DNA of 64,000 bases from Flavobacterium indicum GPTSA100-9 = DSM 17447. GTDB lineage: Bacteria; Bacteroidota; Bacteroidia; Flavobacteriales; Flavobacteriaceae. Where the stretch lies: assembly GCF_000455605.1 (NCBI RefSeq), contig NC_017025.1, forward strand, positions 1,302,001-1,366,000, read 5' to 3'. The stretch's first letter is position 1; every line of letters starts with the position of its first letter. The notes below the pieces were generated by a model. It saw nothing but the letters and a program-made list of their open reading frames with translations. It was not told the DNA's origin and did no database searches. The position numbers and the translations under genes are program-made. Positions 9,797 to 18,900 of this stretch are shown piece after piece.

Positions 9797-9835
9797 GTAC
9801 CTGAGTGCTAAATGCGAATAGGAGGGAAAAAAGAT

Positions 9836-10183
9836 AGGTTTTGTTCGAGTCTCGTTCGAGTCTCGTTGCTATCACCTTGCTAAAAACAACCCTTTTTACG
9901 AACCACTTAGCAACAAAGTACGAACAAAACTCGAACAAAACCCCTAAAAAAGCCCCTCAAAATTCCCCTTACTTTTGGATTTCAGATTTTTTGTTTTGGA
10001 TTAAAAAATGATTTTAGTGTTAAAAGAGAAAATACGCACAAATTTTTCTACAAAAAGTAAGGATATATGAAAAAATGTATTAAATTAGCTTCAAGAATAA
10101 AAAATTAATTAAATTATAAACTTTCTACTATTTTGCCAATAGGGCATAAAAGTAGTTTGAAAGTTTCGGGTATAAACTAGTTA
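9836..10183 (+). other. attI-like leader of cassette array 1 (copy 1)
   Basis: 348 bp, repeated almost identically at 29513-29865. It begins with a large imperfect palindrome. Outer arms GGTTTTGTTCGAGT (9837-9850) and ACTCGAACAAAACC (9929-9942) match perfectly; inner arms are GTTGCTA and TAGCAAC. A possible 13-codon leader peptide (10067-10108, MKKCIKLASRIKN) and a TATTTTG promoter-like box near 10132 follow. The shared sequence ends ...ACTAGTTA, exactly at the point where the first cassette begins with its own sequence (GTTAGTGGC). A recombination target at the array head would look like this. The function is inferred. Confidence 0.6.
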
Positions 10184-10209
10184 GTGGCAACCCTAAAACG
10201 ACAAGACAT

Positions 10210-10761
10210 ATGAATGAAAATTTTGTAATTGAATGGCTCAAAAATTATTTTGCCAAACCACAATTGGACGAGCAAGCCTTGAAACCAGTCCTTCATTTCT
10301 CACTTCTTTGGAATTTATTTGAACACACTTATTTTACTGACGACAGACATTTAAGCCCTAAGCGACTACTTGACCTTTCTGACATTTCAAACAATAACTT
10401 GTCTGACGATTGTTTAAATACAATTTTCAACTTTTTTAAAGAGCGTTATTTTCCGAACAATCAGTTGGACAATCGTTTCACAACCGTAAGACTTGACACA
10501 GTTGAACGAAACGGACAGCCAAGTAATTATACATTTTGCCAAACGACATTTACTGCAAACAACCCGACAAAATGTGATAAGACAAAGACCGTTTTTTTAA
10601 TTGTGCACAGATTCAGAAACAATTTATTCCACGGACGGAAAAATCCAGAAACACTAAATATCTATGAACAGCCATTCAAAGAAATAAATAAGTTCTTGAT
10701 ACATTTTATAGAAACTACAGCAGACAACAATTTAATAAATAACCAACGACAAATACTTTAA
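10210..10761 (+). CDS. HEPN-like protein, first cassette of array 1
   Basis: 183 aa, soluble. It contains HRFRNNLFHG near residues 133-142, giving R136-x4-H141, the R-x4-6-H signature of HEPN domains, many of which are RNases in toxin-antitoxin or defence systems. The surrounding helices (LLWNLFEHTYF near 32-42, FKEINKFLIHFIETT near the C-terminus) fit an all-helical fold. No antitoxin-like partner lies beside it. The cassette ends are GTTAGTGGC (10180) and GCCACTAAC (10788). A HEPN fold is likely; nuclease activity is inferred. Confidence 0.7.
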   Translation: MNENFVIEWLKNYFAKPQLDEQALKPVLHFSLLWNLFEHTYFTDDRHLSPKRLLDLSDISNNNLSDDCLNTIFNFFKERYFPNNQLDNRFTTVRLDTVERNGQPSNYTFCQTTFTANNPTKCDKTKTVFLIVHRFRNNLFHGRKNPETLNIYEQPFKEINKFLIHFIETTADNNLINNQRQIL

Positions 10762-10789
10762 GGCTAACAATGACAAAAGGAAGGGCAGC

Positions 10790-11004
10790 CACTAACATGG
10801 GTAACTATTGCACAACTACCATTTTTAAAATAAAATTTCAAAAACATAAAATTCAGACCTCGTTTAAGCGCTTTTAAACGAGGCTTGTTTTTAAAGTTGT
10901 AGATAAACTTGCTAGTTATTTGGACAATAAAGTATTTTACTTGCAAGCTTTTTACTAAATTTGTTTGGAAGATGGTGAAGTTTTTTCACAGTCTGACGTT
11001 ATGG
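10790..11004 (+). repeat. Cassette repeat A1 (attC-like site with promoter)
   Basis: R'' CACTAAC (10790-10796) to R' GTTATGG (10998-11004). Terminator hairpin 10858-10883, -7 box TAAATTTG 10956-10963, then the GGTGAAG/TTCAC hairpin and GACGTT. Confidence 0.85.
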
Positions 11005-11034
11005 GTAATTCTAAAATAACAAAACGTTTAACCA

Positions 11035-11472
11035 ATGATTGACAATTTCGAATTTAGCGATACAAAACAAATAAGAAAAACAATATTAATAACAGCTTTC
11101 GCTGGTATATGTTTCAAAATATTAGTAAAAAATTCAACTGGAAATATTGAATTCATTGGCTTCAAAATTCCAATCAATGATGCTCATGTTATTCCCCATT
11201 TGGTCGGATACGTAATTATTTTTGAAATTTTTGCTTTATTAGTACGTTATAGTGACGAACGAACGAGAGAAAAATACAAAAAGTACTTGAAGTTCATTGA
11301 AGAACATAATATATCAGATATCAGGATAAAACGAAATGACGAGTATGTTCCTCAAAAACTTAAACTAAATTATACAAAAGTCAGAATAATTGAAAAAAGT
11401 GTACTTTTCTTAGATGTTATATTTCCAATTATTCTGGGAATTGGTGCAGTAATCAAAATATTTTTCTTTTAA
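11035..11472 (+). CDS. Small membrane protein of unknown function
   Basis: 145 aa with three hydrophobic segments (about 16-33, 55-75 and 118-143) and a positively charged loop rich in Lys/Arg/Glu between the second and third. No family recognised. It forms its own cassette with perfect 10-bp ends, GTTATGGGTA at 10998 and TACCCATAAC at 11479. Expression is probably from the promoter in repeat A1. Confidence 0.7.
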   Translation: MIDNFEFSDTKQIRKTILITAFAGICFKILVKNSTGNIEFIGFKIPINDAHVIPHLVGYVIIFEIFALLVRYSDERTREKYKKYLKFIEEHNISDIRIKRNDEYVPQKLKLNYTKVRIIEKSVLFLDVIFPIILGIGAVIKIFFF

Positions 11473-11481
11473 AAGAGCTAC

Positions 11482-11709
11482 CCATAACAGCAGTAACTGT
11501 TGCACCACAACCATTTTTTAAAATATCCCGAAGCATCGGGACAAAAAACATAAAATTACAACCTCGTTTAAGTACATTTAAACGAGGTTTGTTTTTAAAA
11601 TTGTATATATACTTGCCATTTATTTGGACAATAAAGTATTTTACTTGCAAGCTTTTTACTATATTTGTTTTTATAGACGGTGAAGTTTTTTCACAGTCTG
11701 ACGTTATGC
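11482..11709 (+). repeat. Cassette repeat A2
   Basis: R'' CCATAAC (11482) to R' GTTATGC (11703-11709). It has the extra hairpin TCCCGAAGCATCGGGA and a perfectly paired terminator stem at 11562-11587 (TTTAA/TTAAA instead of the G-T pair in other copies, i.e. compensatory). -7 box TATATTTG 11660-11667. Confidence 0.88.
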
Positions 11710-12010
11710 CCAAGCGTAAAAAGACAGTGCAACCCTGAAAGTGACGACTGAAAAACGGAGATTTTGCAAGCTGACAATTTAAGCGGACAGACTTAAAAGC
11801 GTTCTTTAACAAACTGACAGTTATCAACGAGCCGACACTCAAACCGACCCAAGTGTTTTTAAAATTTTGCCGCCCCGCATTTTATAATTTTTTCTTGCCA
11901 GCCGCACATTTTAGCACATTTGGTTTTGCCCGACACACAAGCCCACCCTTCACAAAACCAAAAGAGCTAAAATTTTCCAACGCTCGACTAAAGATGTGTA
12001 AAACTTTTTG
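11710..12010. other. Non-coding left flank of the restriction/Detocs segment
   Basis: About 300 bp with no supported gene, less AT-rich than the array (GCCGCCCCGC, CAAGCCCACCC). The segment to the right of the island (19896-20127) has a similar composition. It looks like imported flanking DNA. No RNA or repeat recognised. Confidence 0.5.
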
Positions 12011-12064
12011 TGGACTTTTTATGTCCATTTAAAAAGAGTTCTTATCTTTGGACAAAATTTGTCC
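12011..12064 (+). promoter_or_regulatory. Promoter and two operator-like palindromes of the restriction-modification operon
   Basis: The -7 box TATCTTTG is at 12043-12050. One inverted repeat, TGGAC-N7-GTCCA, is at 12011-12027. A second, the perfect 15-bp palindrome GGACAAA-A-TTTGTCC, is at 12050-12064, overlapping the presumed start site and ending 3 bases before the controller ATG. Both share the half-site GGAC. Two such sites are what a C protein needs for timed activation and repression (inference). Confidence 0.6.
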
Positions 12065-12067
12065 TGA

Positions 12068-12391
12068 ATGGCAACCGTGAAAAAACATACAACATTTGGA
12101 GAGCAACTCAGACAACTGAGAGAAACTGCAGGTATGACTTTGAGAGAAGTTGCTGCAAATATTGAAATTGACCCTTCTCTACTTGCTAAAATTGAGCGTA
12201 ACCAAAGACAGCCGACAAAACATTTAATCAAAAATATCGCTGACTTTTTTGAAGTTAACGAGAAGGAATTGCTCGAAGAATTTTTAAGTGACCAGATTGC
12301 TTACAAAATTTTAGACGAAGAAGCAAACTTGAATATTCTGAAAGTAGCAGAAGAAAAAGTAGCATACATCAAAACATTGCGAAATGAGTAA
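12068..12391 (+). CDS. XRE-family controller (C) protein of the restriction system
   Basis: 107 aa. A helix-turn-helix domain fills residues 6-67 (FGEQLRQLRETAGMTLREVAANIEIDPSLLAKIERNQRQP), followed by a charged C-terminal helix. Its end overlaps the methyltransferase start by 8 bases. The GGAC palindromes just upstream are probable operators. As in other C-protein systems it probably delays endonuclease synthesis until host DNA is methylated. That role is inferred from position and size; the HTH fold is clear. Confidence 0.85.
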   Translation: MATVKKHTTFGEQLRQLRETAGMTLREVAANIEIDPSLLAKIERNQRQPTKHLIKNIADFFEVNEKELLEEFLSDQIAYKILDEEANLNILKVAEEKVAYIKTLRNE

Positions 12392-13982
12392 AACAATAAA
12401 TATCGAACCATTCAAACAAGAACTGCCTAGTGACTTTGCAGACAGGTTAGGTATTTATTACACTCAACAAGTAACAACAACGCACAAGAAAGTCAACGGA
12501 CAATTTTTTACTCCTACTCCAATCGCTCGACTTCTAGCATCCTTTTGTGACTTTTCAAAAACAAGAATCAAAATTTTAGACCCTGGTTGTGGAACAGCAA
12601 TTTTGTCTTGTGCTTTGGTTGAGCATTTAATAGAATCACAAAACGGAATTAAGAAAATTGACTTAGTGGCTTATGAAACCGACCTTGAATTAATTCCATA
12701 TTCACAAAAAGCACTTGATTACCTAAAAGAGTGGCTTTTAAATAAAGGAATACAATTTAACTTCATACTTCATTCAACTGATTTTGTTTTAGAAAATGCA
12801 ACTGTTCTTAAAGAAAATAGACTTCCAAGTTTGTTTGAAGAAACAAAGAGCGTAGATAAAAATTTCGACATCATCATTTCGAACCCACCCTATTTTAAGC
12901 TTTCTAAAGATGATAAAAGGGTAATTGCTTCGCAAGAATTAGTTAGCGGACAACCCAATATCTATTCATTTTTTATGGGAATTGCCTCTAAACTACTTTC
13001 TAAAAATGGCGAACTAGTTTTTATCACACCGAGAAGTTTTGCTTCTGGTAACTATTTCAAAGCGTTTAGAGAGTTGTTTTTCAATACAGTTCAGATTGAA
13101 AAGATACACTTATTCAATTCTCGAAAAGACACTTTCAATCGTGATAGCGTTTTACAAGAAACGGTTGTAATTAAAGCAATCAGAGAAGAAATAGACTCAA
13201 AAAAGAAAGTGCTTGTTTCTTCAAGTGCTGGAATTAAAGACATTTTTGAGCCATCAATAAAATATTTCAATTCTTCGGAACTCATTGACCTTAACTCAAA
13301 GGAGAAAATTTTGCATTTGCCTACAAGCGACAAAGAAGAAAGCATTTTGAGTTTAGTTTCTTCTTGGGAAAATGTTTTGACTGATTTCAATATAAAAATT
13401 TCAACGGGTCCTGTTGTTTCGTTCCGTGCGTTAAATTTTATTCAAAACAAGTACGAAAACGGGACTGTATTTTTAGCCCCATTGTTTTGGCTTCACAACG
13501 TGAACAAAATGATTTTGGAATGGCCAAAACAACTTAAGGAAAAAGGACAATTCATAAGAATAGAAAACAGTTCAAAATCTTTGTTGTTACCCAACAAGAA
13601 CTATATTCTTTTAAGGCGATTTAGCACTAAAGACGACAAGAGCAGATTAATCGCAGCACCTTATTTCTGCAACTATACTAAATCGGATTATATCGGAGTT
13701 GAAAACAAAGTAAACTACATATACAGAAAAGATGGGCATTTAGACAGAGACGAAGTAGTTGGGCTTTGTGCTTTGCTTAACAGCGAATTGTTTGACACTT
13801 ACTTTCAAATTTTCAATGGTAACGTAAATGTGAGTGCAACAGAATTAAGAGAAATGAGATTTCCACCATTAAATAACATCAAAGAAATAGGCAATAAAAT
13901 CATACTTTCCAATGACTACTCAATGAATAATGTAAACAGTATTGTCAACGAGATTTTTGAATTGGAAGTAATAATGAACTGA
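12384..13982 (+). CDS. BsuBI/PstI-type adenine-specific DNA methyltransferase
   Basis: 532 aa. Motif X region GQFFTP (39-44), SAM-binding motif I DPGCGTA (66-72) and catalytic motif IV NPPY (167-170) identify an N6-adenine methyltransferase. The C-terminal half is a target-recognition region (LLRRFSTKDDKSRLIAAPYF). The neighbouring endonuclease is of the BsuBI/PstI family, which recognises CTGCAG. This enzyme would protect that sequence, though its exact specificity is not shown by the sequence. It overlaps the controller gene by 8 bases and sits 1 base before the endonuclease gene. Confidence 0.9.
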   Translation: MSKTINIEPFKQELPSDFADRLGIYYTQQVTTTHKKVNGQFFTPTPIARLLASFCDFSKTRIKILDPGCGTAILSCALVEHLIESQNGIKKIDLVAYETDLELIPYSQKALDYLKEWLLNKGIQFNFILHSTDFVLENATVLKENRLPSLFEETKSVDKNFDIIISNPPYFKLSKDDKRVIASQELVSGQPNIYSFFMGIASKLLSKNGELVFITPRSFASGNYFKAFRELFFNTVQIEKIHLFNSRKDTFNRDSVLQETVVIKAIREEIDSKKKVLVSSSAGIKDIFEPSIKYFNSSELIDLNSKEKILHLPTSDKEESILSLVSSWENVLTDFNIKISTGPVVSFRALNFIQNKYENGTVFLAPLFWLHNVNKMILEWPKQLKEKGQFIRIENSSKSLLLPNKNYILLRRFSTKDDKSRLIAAPYFCNYTKSDYIGVENKVNYIYRKDGHLDRDEVVGLCALLNSELFDTYFQIFNGNVNVSATELREMRFPPLNNIKEIGNKIILSNDYSMNNVNSIVNEIFELEVIMN

Positions 13983-13983
13983 T

Positions 13984-14919
13984 ATGAGTAAAATAGAAGA
14001 AGCACAAGAGATATTAAAAGCGTTAGGACTGCCGCCAGCACAATACAACGAAATGGCGGCTTTGACATTTTTAGCGATTTGCAACATCAAAGAAAATGAC
14101 AAATGGGCTAAAGCAACACGTCAAAGTTTAGGAGTTACAAAAGGCATTATGACTTTCGTGAATGAAAATTACGGTAAATCATACGCCCCAAATACACGAG
14201 AAACATTTAGAAGGCAAGTGCTTCACCAATTTGTACAGGCAAGAGTAGTTGATTACAATCCAGACGACCCAACACTGCCTGTTAATAGCCCTAAAGCACA
14301 TTATGCTTTGACTTCCGAAGTTTTGGAAGTCGTAAAAACATACAAAACACGAAATTGGAAAAATGCCTTGAAAAACTTCATTGACACAGTTGGTAAACTT
14401 TCGGAGGTCTATTTGAAAGAAAGAGAACTAAATCAAATTCCCGTCACCCTTCAAAACGGTAAAACAATAAAACTATCCGCTGGGAAACACAATGAAGTTC
14501 AAGCAGCAATAGTGGAACAATTTGCCCCACGCTTTGCAAATGGCGGAACGCTTTTATACTTAGGTGACACAGCCAAGAAAGACTTGTTTGTTGACGAGAA
14601 AGGTTTAAAAGATTTAGGCATTCCGATTGACCAACATAGCAAATTGCCAGATGTTGTAATCTATGACAACAAAAGAAAGTGGTTGTTTCTAATTGAAGCT
14701 GTTACATCCCACGGCCCTGTTTCTCCGAAACGACTTTTGGAACTCGAAGATTTTTTGAAAAACTGTAAAGTCGGAAAAGTTTACGTAACGGCATTCCCTG
14801 ATATGACAGAGTTCAAAAAACACTCAAACAACATTGCTTGGGAAACAGAGGTTTGGCTAATGGAAGTACCTGACCATATGATACATTTTAACGGAGACCG
14901 ATTTATGGGACCGAGATAA
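13984..14919 (+). CDS. BsuBI/PstI-family type II restriction endonuclease
   Basis: 311 aa. An N-terminal winged-helix-like domain (about 1-150) precedes the nuclease domain. That domain has the family core LPDVVIYDNKRKWLFLIEA (D223, E238 of a PD-(D/E)xK active site) and the characteristic TSHGPVSPKR segment (241-250). It would cleave unmethylated target DNA, CTGCAG in characterised relatives. The start ATG is 1 base after the methyltransferase stop. The Detocs-like kinase gene follows after 10 bases, so restriction and signalling genes may share a transcript. Confidence 0.9.
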   Translation: MSKIEEAQEILKALGLPPAQYNEMAALTFLAICNIKENDKWAKATRQSLGVTKGIMTFVNENYGKSYAPNTRETFRRQVLHQFVQARVVDYNPDDPTLPVNSPKAHYALTSEVLEVVKTYKTRNWKNALKNFIDTVGKLSEVYLKERELNQIPVTLQNGKTIKLSAGKHNEVQAAIVEQFAPRFANGGTLLYLGDTAKKDLFVDEKGLKDLGIPIDQHSKLPDVVIYDNKRKWLFLIEAVTSHGPVSPKRLLELEDFLKNCKVGKVYVTAFPDMTEFKKHSNNIAWETEVWLMEVPDHMIHFNGDRFMGPR

Positions 14920-14929
14920 TATTTTAATA

Positions 14930-17900
14930 ATGAAGAAAATAAAAAAATACGTATCGGTAGGTAAAGCTTATGCAAGGGCAAATTATTCTCAAATTAATGG
15001 AGAGAAGAAAAATCGCAATATTGCTTATTTTAAACTAAAGCAAAGTTTAATATACCCTGAATTATGCAATGCGTTTGATTTTCTTACTAAAAACACTCAT
15101 AAAACGAGAACAGAACTTTTGATAGGCAATCCTTTGCCAAAAAGCTATTCTGAACTTGGAAAACTAAACGAACGTCCTATAATTGGACTATACGCAGATA
15201 AAGGACTAACACCTGTAGAATTAGCATCCGAATTCAATCTAGTGCTTATTGGCATTAGACAACATAAGTTTGAGATAAATCTCTTTTTAAAGTACAAAGA
15301 GGCTTATGAAACATACCTTTTAATTGGTGATTATGAAAATGCAGATAAACAATTAACGAAAATAGAAAATGAAATTTGCTATTCATTGTGGAGTTTAGAA
15401 AATCGTTTCGTTCTTAAAGAATTATCTGGGAAAGCGTCTGAAAACAAGGAATTTCTTAGTCAATTCAACGAATCAAATGATACGGAAGGAATAACCAAAT
15501 ATCTAGCTCATTATTTAAGTCTAAGAGCAGAACATTCACTCTCAATTAATAGATATTTCAATGATTTAGAAATTTCTTTGAACAACCTCAAAGAGAGTGA
15601 TACGAAAGAGGCATTCCAAAACTATTACAGATTTAAACTTACCTTTCTTAATCATCTTGACTTCAATAATTATGGAGAAATAATTGCTCTTGACTTTCAG
15701 CACAGTATCATAGATAGGTACTTAAACATTACAAAGATATTAACAAATCTACTTGCTGTTTCTAGTTACTTGGATGAGGAAAAGGATAAAAAAATTGCAC
15801 TAAAAGGTTACCTTCAAAACCGTATTAATTATTTGCTTCGAAAGATAGATGACCCCATTTTGTATAAACTCAAACTGCTTTCAGGTGAAACCCTTTTTCC
15901 TGCCTTTGATATTAAAAAGAGTCAAGACGAAATCAAAATTATTGACAATTACACTAGTGGTTTATATGATGTTGTAGAAAAGGAACTTCAAAAACTATTA
16001 CTTACAAATCCAACTCAATTTGACTTATATGTACTTTACATCAAGTCATTAATATATCAGAAGAAGAGCTTTAATGCTGTTGGAAACAAAAAAAGTGTTC
16101 AAAACGAAATACTAAATGATTTATTCAAAATCATATCAGTTACAACCAACCCAGACCAAGCAGCACTTAACTTGCTGAGAATAGCAAATAATATTACGAG
16201 TTGCTCACTAAGTTATGGGATAACTGATTTCGTTTATTTTCAAACACAGGGAAAAAAGGAAAGAAAGTTGCTTTCACGGTTGTCATACAATATTGCGAAC
16301 CCAATTATATATGACGTATTTACAGAAGATTTAGATAAGCAAAATTTCTTAAATATGCTTTCTGAAAAATTCCCAAGCTCTATTACGGTAGAGTTTTTTA
16401 GCGAAAGATTAAAAGGCTTAGATTATTTAATAAAATATGAAAAGAAAATTCCTGAAGGGAAATTCAAGGTTGAGCTTGCACGTAAATACCAAGAAAAGAA
16501 TGATTTCATAAATGCGTCAATTGAATGGGAATTTCTAATCAATAATTACAAGGATACAGCTCCTATTTTAGAAACTGCCATTGTTAATCTTTTTCAGTGT
16601 TATCTAAAATTAGACCAACCTAATAAGTGTATCGACTTGTTTGTAGATAGTTTCTTTTACAACAATCACATAATTGACAAAATTGAATTTAGAGAACTAC
16701 TAGATAAAATACATTCAAAAAAGTTTCGCAACGTAGAAAAGGGAATTAACCTACCAATATTTTACACAATTGTAGATGCTGGGGAAGTTGAAACACACTT
16801 AGCATATGAGTTATTCAACTTATCCTTAGGAATAGAAAAGCCTTCGGAGTTATTGAGTAAAATAAGTGAATTCGACCAAAAGAAATTTATGTACTTCCTT
16901 GAGTTCACTTGTAGCCCTAAAGTATTAATGCACTCTACATTTATTGAAAATTCAAAAGAAAGATTAGAAGAAAGGCTTTCAATTGCCAATTTCATTAGAG
17001 AAAAAGATACTGGCAATAAAAATATTGTTTCTGAGATTAAAAATATTCAAAACATTCTTGTAATTCAACAAGGCTTGATTGACCTTGATGAAAGTAAAAT
17101 CTATGTAAATGAGCAAGGTATAATCGAAAATGAATTACAAGATTTCCAAGCTATTTATGAACGATTTGAAATTATTTCCGGAATTACAGGAAACAAAAAA
17201 TTTCTATGGCTTGAAGGTGGAAAACTTACAACTTACTCCTCGCAAGAAAATACCGAGATGGAGAAAATTGAATATTCCAATAATCCTGTATTCGATATTT
17301 ATATGGAGTTATTCAATGCAGTGAAAGACAAGTTTCTTAACAGCCAATTTGGTATAGTTGCATATTTAAGTACAAGAATACGGCACGGTGTTTTAGTTGG
17401 AGAACTTCGTCCAATCTTCGAGAACCATCAATTAATTACACTTAAAGAAGGGAATAGTTCTAAATACCGTAGAAACAATTATTGGGATTTTGTTTATAAT
17501 AACTTTACTCAATCTCAAAAGGAGCAAATTCAAATTACATTAAGTGATTTTGCAAGTAAAATTGACGGAGTAATATTTGACTTGATTAAGAAGCATCTTC
17601 AAGTATATCGACCAGAAATTAATGATGAAGGTTGGTTCAATTATGAATTTGATGAAACTGAATTATGGTACCATTCAATTGTAGCAATAAAAAGTGAAAA
17701 TTTTCAAGACTTTGTTCAAGGGATATTTGGAGTCCTTTGGCACAGGACAGACGAGAATTTAGAATTAATTAGAGAAAATATTCAAAACGATATTCTAAAT
17801 CAATTTAACACATACTTTGATGAATTAGAAAGACAAATAATTCAGCAATTAGGAGAACAAAATAGTGAGCCTATAAGAAAATCTATAAAAGATTGCTCTA

Positions 17901-18454
17901 CTGAAATACAAACTGTAATTCAGAAAATTAGTAGGTGGTTTAAACGCAGTGAAATTAAAGCCGCTGACTTTAAACTCTCTGAATTAATAAATATTGTTGC
18001 AGAATATACAAGTAAAAGCAGTTGGCAGAAGCGACTGGTCTTAACAAGAGAAATACATTTTGACTGTAATCTTAAAGGCACATACAAAACTCACTTTGCA
18101 GACTTAATTAGAATCTTTCTAGAAAATATAATTAAGCATTCTAGTGAAAATGCATTTGAATTAAAATGTAAGATATCGGCTGTACTTGAAGAAGAAAATA
18201 ATTTAAAAATCATTATTGAAAATGAAATCACCGATAAAAATTCTATCGAAGCTCTAAGGTCAATTTGGAATGGGAACACTCCTGATACTGACAAACTGCT
18301 TAATGAAGGTAAATCGGGTTATCATAAGGCATTTAAAATATTAACATCTGATTTGAGATGTTCAAAAAACCAATGTCTCAAAACAAGTATTTCAGAAGAT
18401 GAAAACTTGTTCTCAGTTATACTTTCCATTGACATTAAAGATTTAAAGCAATGA
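14930..18454 (+). CDS. Detocs DtcA-like sensor histidine kinase
   Basis: 1174 aa, soluble. The first ~900 residues are helical and repeat-like (TPR-type, e.g. YEAYLLIGDYENADKQLTKIE, ELARKYQEKNDFINASIEWEFL). The C-terminus is a degenerate HATPase: N-box DLIRIFLENIIKHS at about 1063-1076 and a G-box-like GKSGYHKAFKIL near 1120. No classical H-box is visible; H in GVLWHRTDENLE is a candidate phosphoacceptor. The stop overlaps the next ATG by 4 bases. Kinase, stand-alone receiver and receiver-effector in this order is the Detocs architecture. The phage trigger is unknown. Confidence 0.8.
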   Translation: MKKIKKYVSVGKAYARANYSQINGEKKNRNIAYFKLKQSLIYPELCNAFDFLTKNTHKTRTELLIGNPLPKSYSELGKLNERPIIGLYADKGLTPVELASEFNLVLIGIRQHKFEINLFLKYKEAYETYLLIGDYENADKQLTKIENEICYSLWSLENRFVLKELSGKASENKEFLSQFNESNDTEGITKYLAHYLSLRAEHSLSINRYFNDLEISLNNLKESDTKEAFQNYYRFKLTFLNHLDFNNYGEIIALDFQHSIIDRYLNITKILTNLLAVSSYLDEEKDKKIALKGYLQNRINYLLRKIDDPILYKLKLLSGETLFPAFDIKKSQDEIKIIDNYTSGLYDVVEKELQKLLLTNPTQFDLYVLYIKSLIYQKKSFNAVGNKKSVQNEILNDLFKIISVTTNPDQAALNLLRIANNITSCSLSYGITDFVYFQTQGKKERKLLSRLSYNIANPIIYDVFTEDLDKQNFLNMLSEKFPSSITVEFFSERLKGLDYLIKYEKKIPEGKFKVELARKYQEKNDFINASIEWEFLINNYKDTAPILETAIVNLFQCYLKLDQPNKCIDLFVDSFFYNNHIIDKIEFRELLDKIHSKKFRNVEKGINLPIFYTIVDAGEVETHLAYELFNLSLGIEKPSELLSKISEFDQKKFMYFLEFTCSPKVLMHSTFIENSKERLEERLSIANFIREKDTGNKNIVSEIKNIQNILVIQQGLIDLDESKIYVNEQGIIENELQDFQAIYERFEIISGITGNKKFLWLEGGKLTTYSSQENTEMEKIEYSNNPVFDIYMELFNAVKDKFLNSQFGIVAYLSTRIRHGVLVGELRPIFENHQLITLKEGNSSKYRRNNYWDFVYNNFTQSQKEQIQITLSDFASKIDGVIFDLIKKHLQVYRPEINDEGWFNYEFDETELWYHSIVAIKSENFQDFVQGIFGVLWHRTDENLELIRENIQNDILNQFNTYFDELERQIIQQLGEQNSEPIRKSIKDCSTEIQTVIQKISRWFKRSEIKAADFKLSELINIVAEYTSKSSWQKRLVLTREIHFDCNLKGTYKTHFADLIRIFLENIIKHSSENAFELKCKISAVLEEENNLKIIIENEITDKNSIEALRSIWNGNTPDTDKLLNEGKSGYHKAFKILTSDLRCSKNQCLKTSISEDENLFSVILSIDIKDLKQ

Positions 18455-18900
18455 AGATATTATTCATAGAAGACCATCCATTAAAGCAAGCACAAATCAA
18501 TAAGTTTGTAGTGGAAAATTTTTCCGATTGCCAAATAGAATCAAAAAATTCGTACATAAGTGGTTTAAAAGAGCTTATTAAAAATCATAGCAACTATGAT
18601 GTTTTACTTTTAGACATTAGTATGCCGAATTATGATATTTCTTCAGAAGATAGTGGTGGTGATTGGATGCCGTTAGCTGGTAAAAATATTTTAAAGGAAA
18701 TGTATTTACGTGACATCCCTACTAAAGCTATTGTAGTAACAATGCACGGCAGTTTTGATGATGGAACTAAAATTACAGAACTTGACAGTGAATTAAAAAA
18801 AGAATTTTCAGACAACTATATTGGCTACGTTTTCTACTCACAATTAAATGAAGATTGGAAAGACAAGATTTGTCAACTACTAAAGACATTTGAAAAATGA
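18451..18900 (+). CDS. Detocs DtcB-like stand-alone receiver
   Basis: 149 aa, a receiver domain only. Acidic pair E7 D8, phosphoacceptor D55 in VLLLDISMP, and the switch Thr in VVTMHGS. The usual lysine near the last strand is not evident (GYVFYS). In Detocs the single receiver acts as a phosphate sink that prevents accidental firing of the effector. The gene overlaps both neighbours by ATGA, so the three proteins are made in coupled fashion. Confidence 0.82.
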   Translation: MKILFIEDHPLKQAQINKFVVENFSDCQIESKNSYISGLKELIKNHSNYDVLLLDISMPNYDISSEDSGGDWMPLAGKNILKEMYLRDIPTKAIVVTMHGSFDDGTKITELDSELKKEFSDNYIGYVFYSQLNEDWKDKICQLLKTFEK

